From Phycisphaeraceae bacterium (GTDB taxonomy: Bacteria > Planctomycetota > Phycisphaerae > Phycisphaerales > Phycisphaeraceae), in the NCBI GenBank assembly GCA_028280965.1, contig JANQKT010000260.1:1-37623 (forward strand): a stretch of 37,623 nucleotides of DNA, written 5' to 3'. Below are positions 1 to 8,208 of the stretch, piece after piece; position 1 is the first letter of the stretch; the number at the start of each line of letters is the position of its first letter. The position numbers were made by a program, and so were the translations under genes. The notes beneath the pieces were generated by a model. The model had not been told where the DNA came from and ran no database searches. It saw nothing but the letters and a program-made list of their open reading frames with translations.

Positions 1-378
1 GGTTGGCATCGAGAGGTCGGCGTGGCAGTCGGTGCAGCTTGTCGCGTCCTTGGCGACGCTGGCGTTGCACGCGTGGCACTTGCCCAATAGGCGAGACAGG
101 CCGGGCGTCTGGTCGGCGCGCATCCAGAACTGATTGGTCGTCGGCCCGCGTACGATCGTGTCGGCCTTGACCCGGCCGGACGCGACCTGGTGGCGGAGGA
201 TCGCCTCGCTGAAGCCGGGCATGAACGGCCGCTCTTCATCGCGGACAAACCAAGGGCCCATCGCGAGTTGGGTGGCCTTGCGGCTCAGCGGTTCGAACAG
301 GCCGCCGCACTGGTCGCAGCGCGCGGCATCGGGCGACTCGGGGACGTGGCCGCAGTAGGGGCAGGGCGATTGGGGCAA
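1..378 (-). CDS. Double zinc-ribbon protein with GYF_2-like middle, partial
   Basis: Reading leftward off the window edge, the frame encodes two zinc ribbons: CPYCGH...CDQCG near the start and CHAC...CTDC near the cut end. Between them is a segment with the pattern W.VR...PGFSEAILRHQV.SG.V.ADTIVRGPTTNQFWMRADQTPG, which resembles the GYF_2/DUF4339 fold often joined to zinc ribbons in planctomycete membrane proteins. The C-terminus is missing, so any transmembrane part cannot be judged. No ATG is available in frame; TTG at 378 follows a GAGAG purine run and is the likely start, but another TTG lies further upstream in frame. A TATACT box on the minus strand at 484-479 may belong to its promoter. 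The function is unknown; a role in protein interaction at the membrane would be inference only. Confidence 0.7.
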   Translation of the reverse strand, partial: MPQSPCPYCGHVPESPDAARCDQCGGLFEPLSRKATQLAMGPWFVRDEERPFMPGFSEAILRHQVASGRVKADTIVRGPTTNQFWMRADQTPGLSRLLGKCHACNASVAKDATSCTDCHADLSMPT

Positions 379-539
379 GGCTCGACTCTCGGTGCGGGTA
401 TGGGGTGCCCTTCCGGGGCGGCGGGACCGGCGTGACAAACCTCGGAACAGGGTGTGGCCACGGCCGGTTGTTGCCGATAGTATAGTTCGGAAACGCTTAT
501 AAACCTTGTCTACTATTTGTACTACGGAGTTCATCGAAA

Positions 540-1490
540 ATGACAAGCCGCTGCTTGAGTCTGTTTGTCGGTTTCGTGGTGGTGTTCGTGGGCCTGGTGT
601 CGGCGGTGCCGGCCGGGGCGCAGGACCAGCGCGAGATCGACCTGATCGCGAAGCTGGGGAAGGAAGAGATCGCGCGGCGTGAGGCCGCCGCCGCCGCCGC
701 GAAGGAGGCCGAGCACCAGCGTCTTTTGGAAGAGCAGTCGCGCCTGCGTGCGGTGTACCAGCAGTACCTGGGCCAGGCCCGCCGAACGGCGCAGTCCGCG
801 ATCAAGCAGAAGCGTAAGGAGGTCACGCAGGAGCAGATCGACAGGCTGCGTCGGCAGGCCCGCCAGATCATCGACGAGGTCAACGACGCCACGAAGAAGC
901 GTGTGCCCGACGAGCTGGACCCGGTCTTCGCCGAGCTCGAGAAGCTGATCGGCCTGTCCGCGGACGAGCTGCTCAAGTCCAGCGAGGCGCTGTCCCAGGC
1001 CCGGCGGAAGCTCGGCGGCAACGACCTGGACTGGGTGGACCGCACCGCGATCCTCTACGCCCTCTGCGAGAACGACGACCACGCCAAAGTCATCGCCGGC
1101 AACGTGCAGCACCGCGAGAAGCTGTCGGACGACGAGGCGATGGCGATCGACGAGTGCAACCGCCGGCGGCTGCTGCTCGGGCTCCAGCCGACCGCGATCG
1201 ACTACAAGCTGGTCGAGTGCAGCCGGGACCACAGCAAGGACATGGTCGAGCACAACTTCTTCGCCCACGAGTCGCCGGTTGAGGGCAAGAAGACGCCTTG
1301 GGACCGGGCGAAAAACTTCGGCACCAGCGCCTCGGGCGAGAACATCGCCGCCGGCTACGGCAGCGGCCACGCCGTCACGATGGGCTGGTGGTACAGCCCC
1401 GGCCACCTCAAAAACATGATGGGCCGCGGCCACAAGCGCATCGGCGTGGGCCAGCACAACAAGCACTACACGCAGATGTTCGGCGGGTAA
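540..1490 (+). CDS. Secreted CAP-domain protein with coiled-coil stalk
   Basis: 316 residues. Residues 1-28 are a signal peptide (hydrophobic run ending VPAGAQ), so the protein is exported. Residues about 30-130 are rich in Glu, Arg, Gln and Ala and look like a long coiled coil. The C-terminal third is a CAP (SCP/PR-1) domain: the helix with CSRDHSKDMVEHNFFAHES, then GENIAAGY, the WW...PGHLKNMM motif and a terminal HYTQMFGG strand, all in the usual order. Bacterial CAP proteins are secreted, and most have no proven reaction. The ATG at 540 has GGAG about 10 bases upstream. The gene stands alone and is followed by a strong hairpin terminator. The stalk plus CAP layout suggests a cell-surface protein held away from the membrane. 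Confidence 0.88.
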   Translation: MTSRCLSLFVGFVVVFVGLVSAVPAGAQDQREIDLIAKLGKEEIARREAAAAAAKEAEHQRLLEEQSRLRAVYQQYLGQARRTAQSAIKQKRKEVTQEQIDRLRRQARQIIDEVNDATKKRVPDELDPVFAELEKLIGLSADELLKSSEALSQARRKLGGNDLDWVDRTAILYALCENDDHAKVIAGNVQHREKLSDDEAMAIDECNRRRLLLGLQPTAIDYKLVECSRDHSKDMVEHNFFAHESPVEGKKTPWDRAKNFGTSASGENIAAGYGSGHAVTMGWWYSPGHLKNMMGRGHKRIGVGQHNKHYTQMFGG

Positions 1491-1523
1491 GGTATAGCTT
1501 TGACAGCGATGATCACGAATCGA

Positions 1524-1546
1524 CGCGGCTTTGGGCCGCGTTTTGT
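1524..1546 (+). terminator. Intrinsic terminator after CAP gene
   Basis: CGCGGC (1524-1529) pairs with GCCGCG (1535-1540) around a five-base loop and is followed at once by TTTT, 34 bases after the CAP stop codon. Confidence 0.7.
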
Positions 1547-1562
1547 CATGCGCATCAAACCG

Positions 1563-1600
1563 GGTGCCACACAGCGCCCTTCGGGACGCTGTTTGGCACC
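1563..1600. repeat. Long inverted repeat between convergent genes
   Basis: Arms GGTGCCACACAGCG (1563-1576) and CGCTGTTTGGCACC (1587-1600) pair over 14 positions with one mismatch, with a CCCTTCGGG inner tip. It lies 22 bases beyond the stop of pheT and after the CAP terminator. It may end pheT transcription from the other side or be a copy of a dispersed palindromic repeat; there is no T-tract on the pheT side, so the repeat reading is favoured. Confidence 0.6.
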
Positions 1601-1621
1601 TCACCTGTTCGTATCTCGTGC

Positions 1622-3643
1622 CTAGCCCCGCAGCTCCGCCCCAACTCTTTCTCCCAGCGCCTTGACCACCGCGTCCATCTGCGGGTCGACCTGGTCGTGG
1701 CGGAGTGTCGTCGCCGGGTCGCGGAACTGCATGCGGAGGGTCACGCTCTTGCGGCCCTTGCCGACCTGCTTGCCGCGGTACGTGCCGACGAAGCTCGTGG
1801 ACTCGAGCAGCTCGGGGTTGGTCTGCTCGACCGTGTCGGCGATCTGCTGCCAGGGCGTCGCCTCATCGACGACGACGGACAGGTCGCGCTCGATCGATGG
1901 ATACCTGGGCAGCTCGCCCGCGGCGTGCCTGGGCGGGTAGAGCGCGGTCACGCGCTGCATGCAGACGAGCGCGGAGACGATGCGGTTCTGCAGGCCGAAG
2001 TGGTCGGTCAGCTCCTGCTTGATCAGCCCGAAGCTGCCCGCTATCTCGCCGCCGAGCTTGATGACCGCGGCGGTCTCGTACCACGGGTCGTCGATCGGTT
2101 CGAAGGCCAGGCCGTCGGACGCCGGGGCCCCGCCGAGCGCGTGGACGAGTTCGCTGAGCGTGCCCTTGAGCTCAGAGACGGCCCGCTGGGTGTCTTCCGC
2201 GTCGCGGATCAGCGCGAGCTGTCGGCCCTCTTGGACCCCGCCTTCGCGCTTGGACCAGCCCGCGGCGATCTCGAAGAGCTTGACCGCGCTGTTGCCCACA
2301 TCCTGGTTCAGCTTGCGGCAGGCCAAGAGGCTCGGCAGCACCGCCGGCCGGAGCGTGTTGTCCTGCCGGCGCGTGTCCGTCGTCAGGCCCGCCGGCTCGG
2401 CGTCCACCAGAAAAGCCTCGGCGTCTTTGAGCGGGATCAGCGAGGGCGTGATCGTCTCGTAGTACCCATGGGCGACCAGCGTCTCGACGATTGTTCGCTT
2501 CGCCTCGACCTTGTCCTGCGGGTGGTGGGCGATGATGTTGATCTTTGTTTGCGTCGGGATGTTCGCCAGCCCGTGCTGCCGGGCGATCTCTTCGATCAGA
2601 TCTACTTCGCGTTTCAGGTCCAGGCGGTAGCTCGGCACCGTTGCGGTGAGGGTGTCGCCGTCGATGCTTGTTGTGATCCCAAGGGCTTCCAGCAACGCGG
2701 CCTGCTTGTTGGCATCGATTTCGATTCCCAACAGATCACGGGTTCGCTGCGTATGCAGCGTGATCGCCGTCGGGGCCGGGTCGTCCTGGCCCACGCGGAT
2801 CACGCCCCGGGCCAGCGTCCCGCCTGCGAGTTCGAGGATGAGTTCGCCGCACCGCCGACTCGCCGCATCGACACCCAGCGGATCGACGCCACGCTCGAAG
2901 CGGAAGCTCGAATCGCTGAACAGCTTGAGCTTCCGGCTCGCGCGCCGGACCGCCAGTTCATCGAACATCGCCGACTCGATGAGCAGGTCGGTCGTCGTCT
3001 CGGTGACCTCCGAGTCGGCCCCGCCCATGACCCCCGCCAGCGCGACCGGCGTCGCGCTGTCGGCAATCACGAGCATGTCTTCCTGCAGCTTGTGTTTGCT
3101 GTGGTCGATCGCGGTGAACAGCTCGTCTTTGCTCGCCTTGCGGATGACGATCTTCTTGTCTGCGAGCTTGTTGAGGTCGAACGCGTGCAGCGGCTGGCCG
3201 AGCTCGAGCAGGACGAAGTTGGTGATATCGACGACGTTGTTGACCGACCGCTGGCCGACGGCCTCGAGGGCCTGTACCAGCCAGTCGGGGCTCGGCCCTA
3301 TCCTGACGCCGGTGATGACCCGCGCGGTATAGAGCGGGCACAGGTCCGGCGCGTGATTCTCAACCGATGCGAGCGCCTCAACGGCGGCGCCTGCTCCAGC
3401 AGGCAGCTCGCACACGGGCGCCCTGAGTTCACGCCCACACCGCGCCGCGATCTCGCGTGCCACGCCGACATGGCTGAGCACATCCGGGCGGTTGGACGTG
3501 ACCTCGACATCGATCATCGTGTCATCGCCGACCGGCTCGGTCTCTTCGACAGGGAACCCGCCTGCGGCGAGCAGGCGCCCTGCCTCGTCGGGGTCGATGG
3601 GTGTATCTAGATACCGGTTGAACCATTTCAGACTGACTTTCAT
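1622..3643 (-). CDS. pheT: Phenylalanine-tRNA ligase beta subunit, short form
   Basis: 673 residues. With the alpha subunit (PheS) this enzyme charges tRNA-Phe with phenylalanine in the cytoplasm; the beta subunit binds tRNA and carries the editing site. The N-terminus [13 protein letters not shown], the [20 protein letters not shown] segment, the B3/B4 editing region with [11 protein letters not shown], the B5 domain with [17 protein letters not shown], and a C-terminal anticodon-binding FDX-ACB domain ([13 protein letters not shown] ... LRMQFRDP) are all present. It is shorter than the roughly 790-residue E. coli protein because residue 40 onward runs straight into the core without the EMAP/OB tRNA-binding insertion. 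No pheS is adjacent; the upstream neighbour is a divergent pseudopilin. No clear ribosome-binding site precedes the ATG. Confidence 0.96.
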   Translation of the reverse strand: MKVSLKWFNRYLDTPIDPDEAGRLLAAGGFPVEETEPVGDDTMIDVEVTSNRPDVLSHVGVAREIAARCGRELRAPVCELPAGAGAAVEALASVENHAPDLCPLYTARVITGVRIGPSPDWLVQALEAVGQRSVNNVVDITNFVLLELGQPLHAFDLNKLADKKIVIRKASKDELFTAIDHSKHKLQEDMLVIADSATPVALAGVMGGADSEVTETTTDLLIESAMFDELAVRRASRKLKLFSDSSFRFERGVDPLGVDAASRRCGELILELAGGTLARGVIRVGQDDPAPTAITLHTQRTRDLLGIEIDANKQAALLEALGITTSIDGDTLTATVPSYRLDLKREVDLIEEIARQHGLANIPTQTKINIIAHHPQDKVEAKRTIVETLVAHGYYETITPSLIPLKDAEAFLVDAEPAGLTTDTRRQDNTLRPAVLPSLLACRKLNQDVGNSAVKLFEIAAGWSKREGGVQEGRQLALIRDAEDTQRAVSELKGTLSELVHALGGAPASDGLAFEPIDDPWYETAAVIKLGGEIAGSFGLIKQELTDHFGLQNRIVSALVCMQRVTALYPPRHAAGELPRYPSIERDLSVVVDEATPWQQIADTVEQTNPELLESTSFVGTYRGKQVGKGRKSVTLRMQFRDPATTLRHDQVDPQMDAVVKALGERVGAELRG

Positions 3644-3709
3644 GCCGACAGGGTATCGGCCTCGGTGGGTCGGGCAAGTCCGGCCGGCTTGCCTTTTTTG
3701 ACATTTTTC

Positions 3710-3737
3710 TTGTCCCCCGGCGGCCCGGCGGCATAAT
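3710..3737 (+). promoter_or_regulatory. Candidate promoter for pseudopilin gene
   Basis: TTGTCC (3710-3715), a 16-base spacer and CATAAT (3732-3737) resemble a sigma70 promoter. A better -35 match, TTGACA at 3698-3703, is too far away from CATAAT to pair with it. Confidence 0.35.
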
Positions 3738-3780
3738 CTATAAGCATCACGGGCTTGGCCGATGTGCCGCCCGCGGGAGA

Positions 3781-4689
3781 ATGCCCATCGTCCTCCGGGT
3801 CTGGAGTGCCGGATTGCCTCACCGACGAGATCGACAACCCGGCTTCACCCTGATCGAACTGCTGGTCGTGATCTCGATCATTGCGCTGTTGATCGCGATC
3901 CTGCTTCCGGTGCTCGGCAGTGCCCGGCGTGACGCACAGTTGATCCAGTCGATGTCCAACCTCCGCCAGATCGGGATCGCATCGACGGCGTATTCGACGG
4001 ATAACCGCGGCGGCGTCCCGATCAAAGGGACCTACCGCGACCTGGGCAACGGCCCGGTCTACGCCGGCTGGTGCACCTGGAGCTTCGGCGGCAAGTTCGC
4101 GGACCGGTACTGGGCTTCGCGCTCCGCCGGCGTGTTCGATCTCGCGCCCTCGGCACGCCCGCTGAACGAGTACCTCTACGACGGCCGGCTGCACCCACCC
4201 GTCACCGGCCGGGCCAACGAGGACGGCCCCGCCCGCCCGCGTGGCGAGAGCGAACGCGCGCCGATCGAGTTGGAGGTCTTCCAATCACCCCGCGACATCG
4301 CCACGCTGCAACGCGCACCCTTCGGCCAGATCACGCCCGGCGTGAGCTGCTACGACGACATCGGCACCAGCTACCACTGGAACTACAAGTGGTACTTCCA
4401 GCTGCGCGATAAGTACGGGCTATTGAATAAAAGAGCATTCGATCAGGCCCAGTCCAACTGGCAGAACCAGGTCGATTTCCAGCCCAGCCGGTTCGTCCTG
4501 TACCACGACCAGGTCACCGACGCGATCACCGGGCAGTACGGCAACAACGGCCTGTCCGTTGTCGATGGCGACTTCGGCCTGGAGAACCATTCGGCGATGG
4601 TGTTCTTCGACGGCCACGCCTCATTCGAGGAAGTGATCGCGCGTGAGAACTCGGGTGACAACTACGACCTGGCGTTCGACGAGGAATGA
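3781..4689 (+). CDS. Type II secretion/type IV pilin-like pseudopilin
   Basis: 302 residues from ATG 3781. The leader ends at Gly21 and is followed by [19 protein letters not shown], the class III prepilin signal with Glu at +5 and a hydrophobic N-terminal helix, so the protein should be cleaved and methylated by a PilD-type peptidase and packed into a pseudopilus or held in the membrane. The long C-terminal part ends with [18 protein letters not shown], matching the HxxxxxxDG signature of the large planctomycete prepilin-like families (DUF1559/H-X9-DG type). An alternative start is TTG 3814, which has GGAG seven bases upstream and would give a nine-residue basic leader; the ATG has its purine run only two bases away. 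No secretion genes are nearby, so this is probably one of many scattered copies. Confidence 0.88.
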   Translation: MPIVLRVWSAGLPHRRDRQPGFTLIELLVVISIIALLIAILLPVLGSARRDAQLIQSMSNLRQIGIASTAYSTDNRGGVPIKGTYRDLGNGPVYAGWCTWSFGGKFADRYWASRSAGVFDLAPSARPLNEYLYDGRLHPPVTGRANEDGPARPRGESERAPIELEVFQSPRDIATLQRAPFGQITPGVSCYDDIGTSYHWNYKWYFQLRDKYGLLNKRAFDQAQSNWQNQVDFQPSRFVLYHDQVTDAITGQYGNNGLSVVDGDFGLENHSAMVFFDGHASFEEVIARENSGDNYDLAFDEE

Positions 4690-4695
4690 GCTGGT

Positions 4696-4745
4696 GTCTA
4701 AAGAGGGACAGCCCCCATGAAACAGAGGGACTGCCCCTTTTTAGA
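4696..4745. repeat. Imperfect palindrome with GAGGGACWGYCCC motif; likely terminator
   Basis: The left arm GTCTAAAGAGGGACAGCCCC and the right arm GGGACTGCCCCTTTTTAGAC pair with three weak positions. It sits just after the pseudopilin stop and just before the stop of the convergent winged-helix gene, and it ends in TTTTT on the plus strand, so it can work as a terminator. The same AGAGGGACTG(C/T)CCC motif recurs at 5180-5194, so it is also a repeat. Confidence 0.65.
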
Positions 4746-4759
4746 CGCGGGCGGCGCGT

Positions 4760-5041
4760 TTACGCCGACTCGGCCATCTCTTTGAACGCCGCCTTCATCC
4801 CCTCCATCGTGATCGTTGCTGGCGGGGCGTCGCCCTGAGGCTTGTACTTCTCCAGGTCGCGCGTACGGACCATGCGGAACACCCGCCCATCGGCGGCGCG
4901 GAAGGTGTGCAGCGGGACCTTGCCGCGGTTGACCGCCTGGATGACCTGCATCGAAGGCATCCCGAGCTGCCGCGGGGCTTCTTCGAGCGCGACCGCGTCG
5001 CCCAGGCGTTTGCGCCATTCACCCAGCGTCATCCGTGCCAT
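4760..5041 (-). CDS. Small excisionase/MerR-like winged-helix protein
   Basis: About 93 residues. The middle reads LEEAPRQLGMPSMQVIQAVNRGKVPLH...DGRVFRMVRTRDLEKY, which follows the HTH_17/excisionase pattern: a helix-turn-helix, a wing holding an RG turn and a final helix beginning R(T/S)RDLEK. Such proteins bind DNA as recombination directionality factors or as small regulators. I chose ATG 5041 because GGAG lies six bases upstream; ATGs at 5053 and 5032 are also in frame. It has no close partner gene and is bracketed by two copies of a GAGGGACTGTCCCC-type repeat, which hints at a small inserted cassette. The target DNA is unknown. Confidence 0.6.
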   Translation of the reverse strand: MARMTLGEWRKRLGDAVALEEAPRQLGMPSMQVIQAVNRGKVPLHTFRAADGRVFRMVRTRDLEKYKPQGDAPPATITMEGMKAAFKEMAESA

Positions 5042-5168
5042 GCCTTGCTCCATGCGCGAAGGGGGGTCCTGCCACCCCTTCGGCCGATCAACGCTGGGGG
5101 CCGCAAACTTATGGGCGGCGGGTGTTATCGGACACTGCCCAAATCGATTGGTTTACGCAAGGGGAGGA

Positions 5169-5194
5169 TCCCTCTAAAAAGAGGGACTGTCCCC
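5169..5194. repeat. Second copy of GAGGGACTGTCCCC-type repeat
   Basis: TCCCTCT (5169-5175), a four-base loop and AGAGGGA (5180-5186) form a perfect hairpin that runs into GAGGGACTGTCCCC (5181-5194). The core is shared with 4724-4737 and 4702-4716. It lies 17 bases beyond the stop of the nucleotidyltransferase-HD gene. Confidence 0.55.
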
Positions 5195-5211
5195 GTCTTC
5201 GTTCGACACAC

Positions 5212-6306
5212 TTACGGGGAGTGCTCCAGCCAAGCCAGCGCCTCATCAACCGTGCAGACCGAGACGCCGCGTTGCCGCCCGGCCTGATCCAGTTCGCTGA
5301 GCAGCAGCAGGTCCTCAAAGTCCGCCAACGCCTCCAGCCGTCGGCGGGCCCGCGCGCCGAGCGACCCGTCCCGGTAGGCGTGAGCCTCCATGTGGTGCGC
5401 GATCAGCGTCAGCGTCCTTTCGCTGACCAGGCCTTTGAGCGCATCGACCCCAGTGACAACATGGTCCGCGGGGTCGATCGCCTTGCCGACATCGTGCAGC
5501 AGCGCCGCCGCGCAGAACTCGATATCCCAATCCCGCTCGGCACGCGCGAGCTCGAAGACCTGCAGGCTGTGGTACAGCGCATCGCCTTCGGGGTGGTACG
5601 CCGGGTTCTGTATGACGGCTTCCAGTGGTGTGAGCAGCAAACGCAGCAGGCCGGTGTCCAGACCGGCTTCATCCAGATCGATCTCGTGGTCTTCGAGCGT
5701 CGCGTCGGGGTACCACTCGACGATCAACGCTTCGAGTGCCTTCAGGTTCGCTCGTTCGATCGGCTTGCCCGTGATCGAGCTGCGGAAGACCACGCGGTGC
5801 TGGGTATTGGTGTAGACCGTCAACTCGACCGGGAAACGAGCCTGCAGATGGACATGGGTATAGACGTTCTGCTCGCCATGCTTCTGGATCTGTTTGTGCT
5901 CAACGGTGTAAGCCAGGCCGTGATCATCCAGCACATCCGTCACAGCCGAGAGGTGGTCGGTGAAGATGTGCAGGTCGATGTCCGAGCCCTTGCGGACGTG
6001 GCCGGTCAGGGTCGAGCCGACCAGCCTCGGGCGGAACGCTTCGAGCAGGCGCATGACCCGCAGCGCGAGCAGGCGCATGTCGCGCAGGTCTTCGCCACGC
6101 TTGTCGCCTTCGAGCATGTCCGCCAGCAGCCGCACCTGCTCGCGGACCTCGGCGTTGGAGGGCAGGTCCTTGGGCGAGTGCTTCCAGTCGATGCGCATCT
6201 GCTTCGCGGCCTTGCGCTTGGCGGTCAGGTACTCGCTCTCTTCGCGCGCATACATCAGCGCCGCGGCACGCACGGCGATCTCCCGTCGCAGTCTCGGATC
6301 AGGCAT
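5212..6306 (-). CDS. Nucleotidyltransferase-HD domain fusion protein
   Basis: 364 residues. Residues about 90-165 form a pol-beta-type nucleotidyltransferase: LVGSTLTGHVRKGSDIDLHIF gives the GS motif (97-98) and the DxD pair (Asp109, Asp111), and Glu161 in PVELTVY could be the third acidic residue. Residues about 236-345 are an HD domain, with HPEGDALYHSLQVFELA followed by AALLHDVGK, the same spacing as the HD domain of bacterial CCA-adding enzymes. HD domains hydrolyse phosphomonoesters or phosphodiesters; the paired domains suggest addition and removal of nucleotides on an RNA, protein or small molecule. It lacks the GGxxRD motif of CCA-adding enzymes, so that call is not made. The ATG at 6306 has no visible ribosome-binding site. 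It is divergent from the EamA gene. Confidence 0.85.
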   Translation of the reverse strand: MPDPRLRREIAVRAAALMYAREESEYLTAKRKAAKQMRIDWKHSPKDLPSNAEVREQVRLLADMLEGDKRGEDLRDMRLLALRVMRLLEAFRPRLVGSTLTGHVRKGSDIDLHIFTDHLSAVTDVLDDHGLAYTVEHKQIQKHGEQNVYTHVHLQARFPVELTVYTNTQHRVVFRSSITGKPIERANLKALEALIVEWYPDATLEDHEIDLDEAGLDTGLLRLLLTPLEAVIQNPAYHPEGDALYHSLQVFELARAERDWDIEFCAAALLHDVGKAIDPADHVVTGVDALKGLVSERTLTLIAHHMEAHAYRDGSLGARARRRLEALADFEDLLLLSELDQAGRQRGVSVCTVDEALAWLEHSP

Positions 6307-6411
6307 GGGTGTTGTGGCGTCGATTTGAAGCCCGTCGATGCGACGCCGGGGCCAGATTACAAGATAGCACGTATCGCACCTGAGGCAAACGAGACAGCGC
6401 GCAGAACCCTG

Positions 6412-7425
6412 ATGATTGTCGGGCGTATCATCTCCGCCGTGCTGTCCGCTTCCGCCAACCCGTACGCCACCTGGGGCCTGATCGCCGCGACGGTGGCGGC
6501 GATGTTCTGGGCGGTGTCGGTCGTGCTGTACCGCCGGGTCGGGCGCATCATGCCGCCGGTCATGCTGAACATGACCAAGGGGCTGATCGCGGTGGTGATC
6601 CTCTCGGCGGTGCTGGGGGTGGATTGGCTGGTCTTTGAAAACCCGCCCTGGTCGATGTCTTGGGGCCTACTCGCGCTCATGGCGCTCAGCGGGGTGATCG
6701 GCATCGGGCTCGGTGACACGCTGTTCTTCGCCGGGCTCAACCGCATGGGCGCCCGGCGGGTGCTGCTGCTGTTCACGATCAACCCGGTGATCACGGTGCT
6801 GATCGCCTGGGCGCTTATGGGCGAGCCGTTGTCACTGGTCCAGGTCTTCGGGATCGCGCTGACTTGCGGCGGGGTCGCGTGGGTCATCGCGGAACGCAAC
6901 ACCAAACGCTCAGACGGCCACGTCGATCTCATCGGCGTGCTCTACGGCGTCGGCGCCGCGGCCTGCCAGGCGTCGGGCTACCTGCTGTCGCGGCATGTCC
7001 TGCTGGAGGGCGGCATGACCCCCGCGGCGAGCGCGTGGCTGCGACTGCTCGCCGGCTCGCTGATCCTGCTGTTCTTCCTGCCGATGGACCGCCTGCTCAA
7101 GGACCCCGGCGGGGAGGACCACCACCACCCCGCCGAGCCCTCGAAGCGCCAGGCCGGCGTGATGTTTTTTGTCGCGCTCCTGCTGGGGACCGTCGGCGGG
7201 ATCTGGCTGATGCAGGTCTCGGCGATGCACGCCGACAAGGCCGGCGTCGCCGCGACGCTGCTATCGACCAGCCCGCTGTTTGTGCTGCCGATCGTCGCGC
7301 TGCTCGGCGAGCACCTGTCCGGGCGTGCGGTGCTGGGCGCCGTGGTCACGATCGGTGGGGTGACTTTGTTATTCCTCTCCGACCCGGCGAATGCGTGGTT
7401 GCGCGGCTTGCTTGGCATGATCTAG
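6412..7425 (+). CDS. EamA/DMT-family membrane transporter
   Basis: 337 residues with about ten hydrophobic helices arranged as two EamA repeats. The first starts WGLIAATVAAMFWAVSVVLYRR and contains GLGDTLFFAGLNRMGARR and LLFTINPVITVLIAW; the second starts GVLYGVGAAACQASGYLLSR and ends VLPIVALLGEHLSGRAVLGAVVTIGGVTLLF. Members of this superfamily export metabolites or drugs from the cytoplasm by proton exchange; the substrate cannot be told from sequence. The loop between the halves contains a histidine-rich stretch (GGEDHHHPAEP). ATG 6412 is used because it directly precedes the first helix, but no clear ribosome-binding site is seen. Its stop codon overlaps the stop of the convergent CPBP gene. 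Confidence 0.88.
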   Translation: MIVGRIISAVLSASANPYATWGLIAATVAAMFWAVSVVLYRRVGRIMPPVMLNMTKGLIAVVILSAVLGVDWLVFENPPWSMSWGLLALMALSGVIGIGLGDTLFFAGLNRMGARRVLLLFTINPVITVLIAWALMGEPLSLVQVFGIALTCGGVAWVIAERNTKRSDGHVDLIGVLYGVGAAACQASGYLLSRHVLLEGGMTPAASAWLRLLAGSLILLFFLPMDRLLKDPGGEDHHHPAEPSKRQAGVMFFVALLLGTVGGIWLMQVSAMHADKAGVAATLLSTSPLFVLPIVALLGEHLSGRAVLGAVVTIGGVTLLFLSDPANAWLRGLLGMI

Positions 7426-8111
7426 CCCGACGCGCCGTACAGCAGGAACACGCCGACGCCGATGTAGAAACAAAACAGGCCGTACAGCGAATGCTCGATC
7501 GTGGCGAGCAGCAGCGAGCGGTGCTTGAGGTACGTGCGAGTGAACAGCAGCCCGCCGATGAACGTGAGCGCGAGCACGACCCAGTTGTTGAACATGACGT
7601 GGCCCAAGGAGAAGGCCGCGGCGTTGACAACAATGAGTAGCCAGCCCCCGCCAAGGATCGGGCGGTACCGCTGGCAGAAGAACGCGCGGTAGATGACGTT
7701 CTGCGGGTAGACCGAGACCCAGGGGTAGAAGAGCGTGATCAACAGCGGCAGCCACCGGAACTCGGGGATCCTGAAAATACCGAACAAGCCGGTTGGCACG
7801 GGGATCGACAGCCCCGGCAGCGCACGGCCGGACAACAGCCCGAACACCGCGGTGAGCAGCACGCACGCGATCAGCCAGCGGAACACGATCCACCCCATCG
7901 CGTCGGCGAGGGGCTTGGCGTTCCAGAGTTTTTTGCGGTCGAACTTCTTGTCGAAGAAGAGGCCGATGCAGCACAGCAGGCCCATGCCCCAGAGGAAGCC
8001 AAACAGTGTCGGCCCGCCGAGGATGCCGGGGAACTGCCAGAGCAGAACCGGAACGCCGATGAACAGGGCGAGCATCTCGGCCCAGCGCAGGGTTTTTTGC
8101 GGGAGCGTCAC
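7422..8111 (-). CDS. CPBP-like intramembrane protease homologue, probably altered active site
   Basis: About 229 residues with six or more membrane helices. The CPBP (Rce1/Abi) pattern is seen: motif 1 region VYPQNVIYRAFFCQRY, motif 2 AAAFSLGHVMF (FxxxH) and motif 3 around TIEHSLYG. In active family members motif 1 is EExxxR or QExxxR; here it reads QNVIYR, and the Asn codon (AAC) is clear, so the catalytic glutamate is missing. It may be inactive or may have another role in the membrane. The start is uncertain: GTG 8111 puts a short basic tail before the first helix, but the frame stays open upstream into the cupin gene. It is the second gene of a likely unit with the cupin (97-base gap). 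Confidence 0.75.
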   Translation of the reverse strand: MTLPQKTLRWAEMLALFIGVPVLLWQFPGILGGPTLFGFLWGMGLLCCIGLFFDKKFDRKKLWNAKPLADAMGWIVFRWLIACVLLTAVFGLLSGRALPGLSIPVPTGLFGIFRIPEFRWLPLLITLFYPWVSVYPQNVIYRAFFCQRYRPILGGGWLLIVVNAAAFSLGHVMFNNWVVLALTFIGGLLFTRTYLKHRSLLLATIEHSLYGLFCFYIGVGVFLLYGASG

Positions 8112-8208
8112 GGTGGAAGTGTAGCTCGTCCAACAGCCGCAGCGCCACGCGTTGCCGGCAGAGCGTGGATCATGTGTCAGTATGCTCCGGCGACGCGTAG
8201 CGTCGCGG

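Noticed and set aside
288..300. GGTTCGAA segment suggestive of a tRNA T-arm
   Set aside because: Inside the zinc-ribbon coding sequence, with no acceptor stem or anticodon arm around it.
1298..3610. A 770-codon open frame on the plus strand opposite pheT
   Set aside because: Its protein is Arg/Ala/Asp-rich with no domain, and it lies wholly antisense to a clear pheT; it is a GC-rich mirror frame.
5212..6306. CCA-adding enzyme
   Set aside because: The GGxxRD nucleotidyltransferase motif and the tRNA-binding neck and body pattern are missing.
5035..6411. Upstream extension of the EamA frame over 450 codons
   Set aside because: It is antisense to the nucleotidyltransferase-HD gene and low in hydrophobic order; the real protein starts at 6412.
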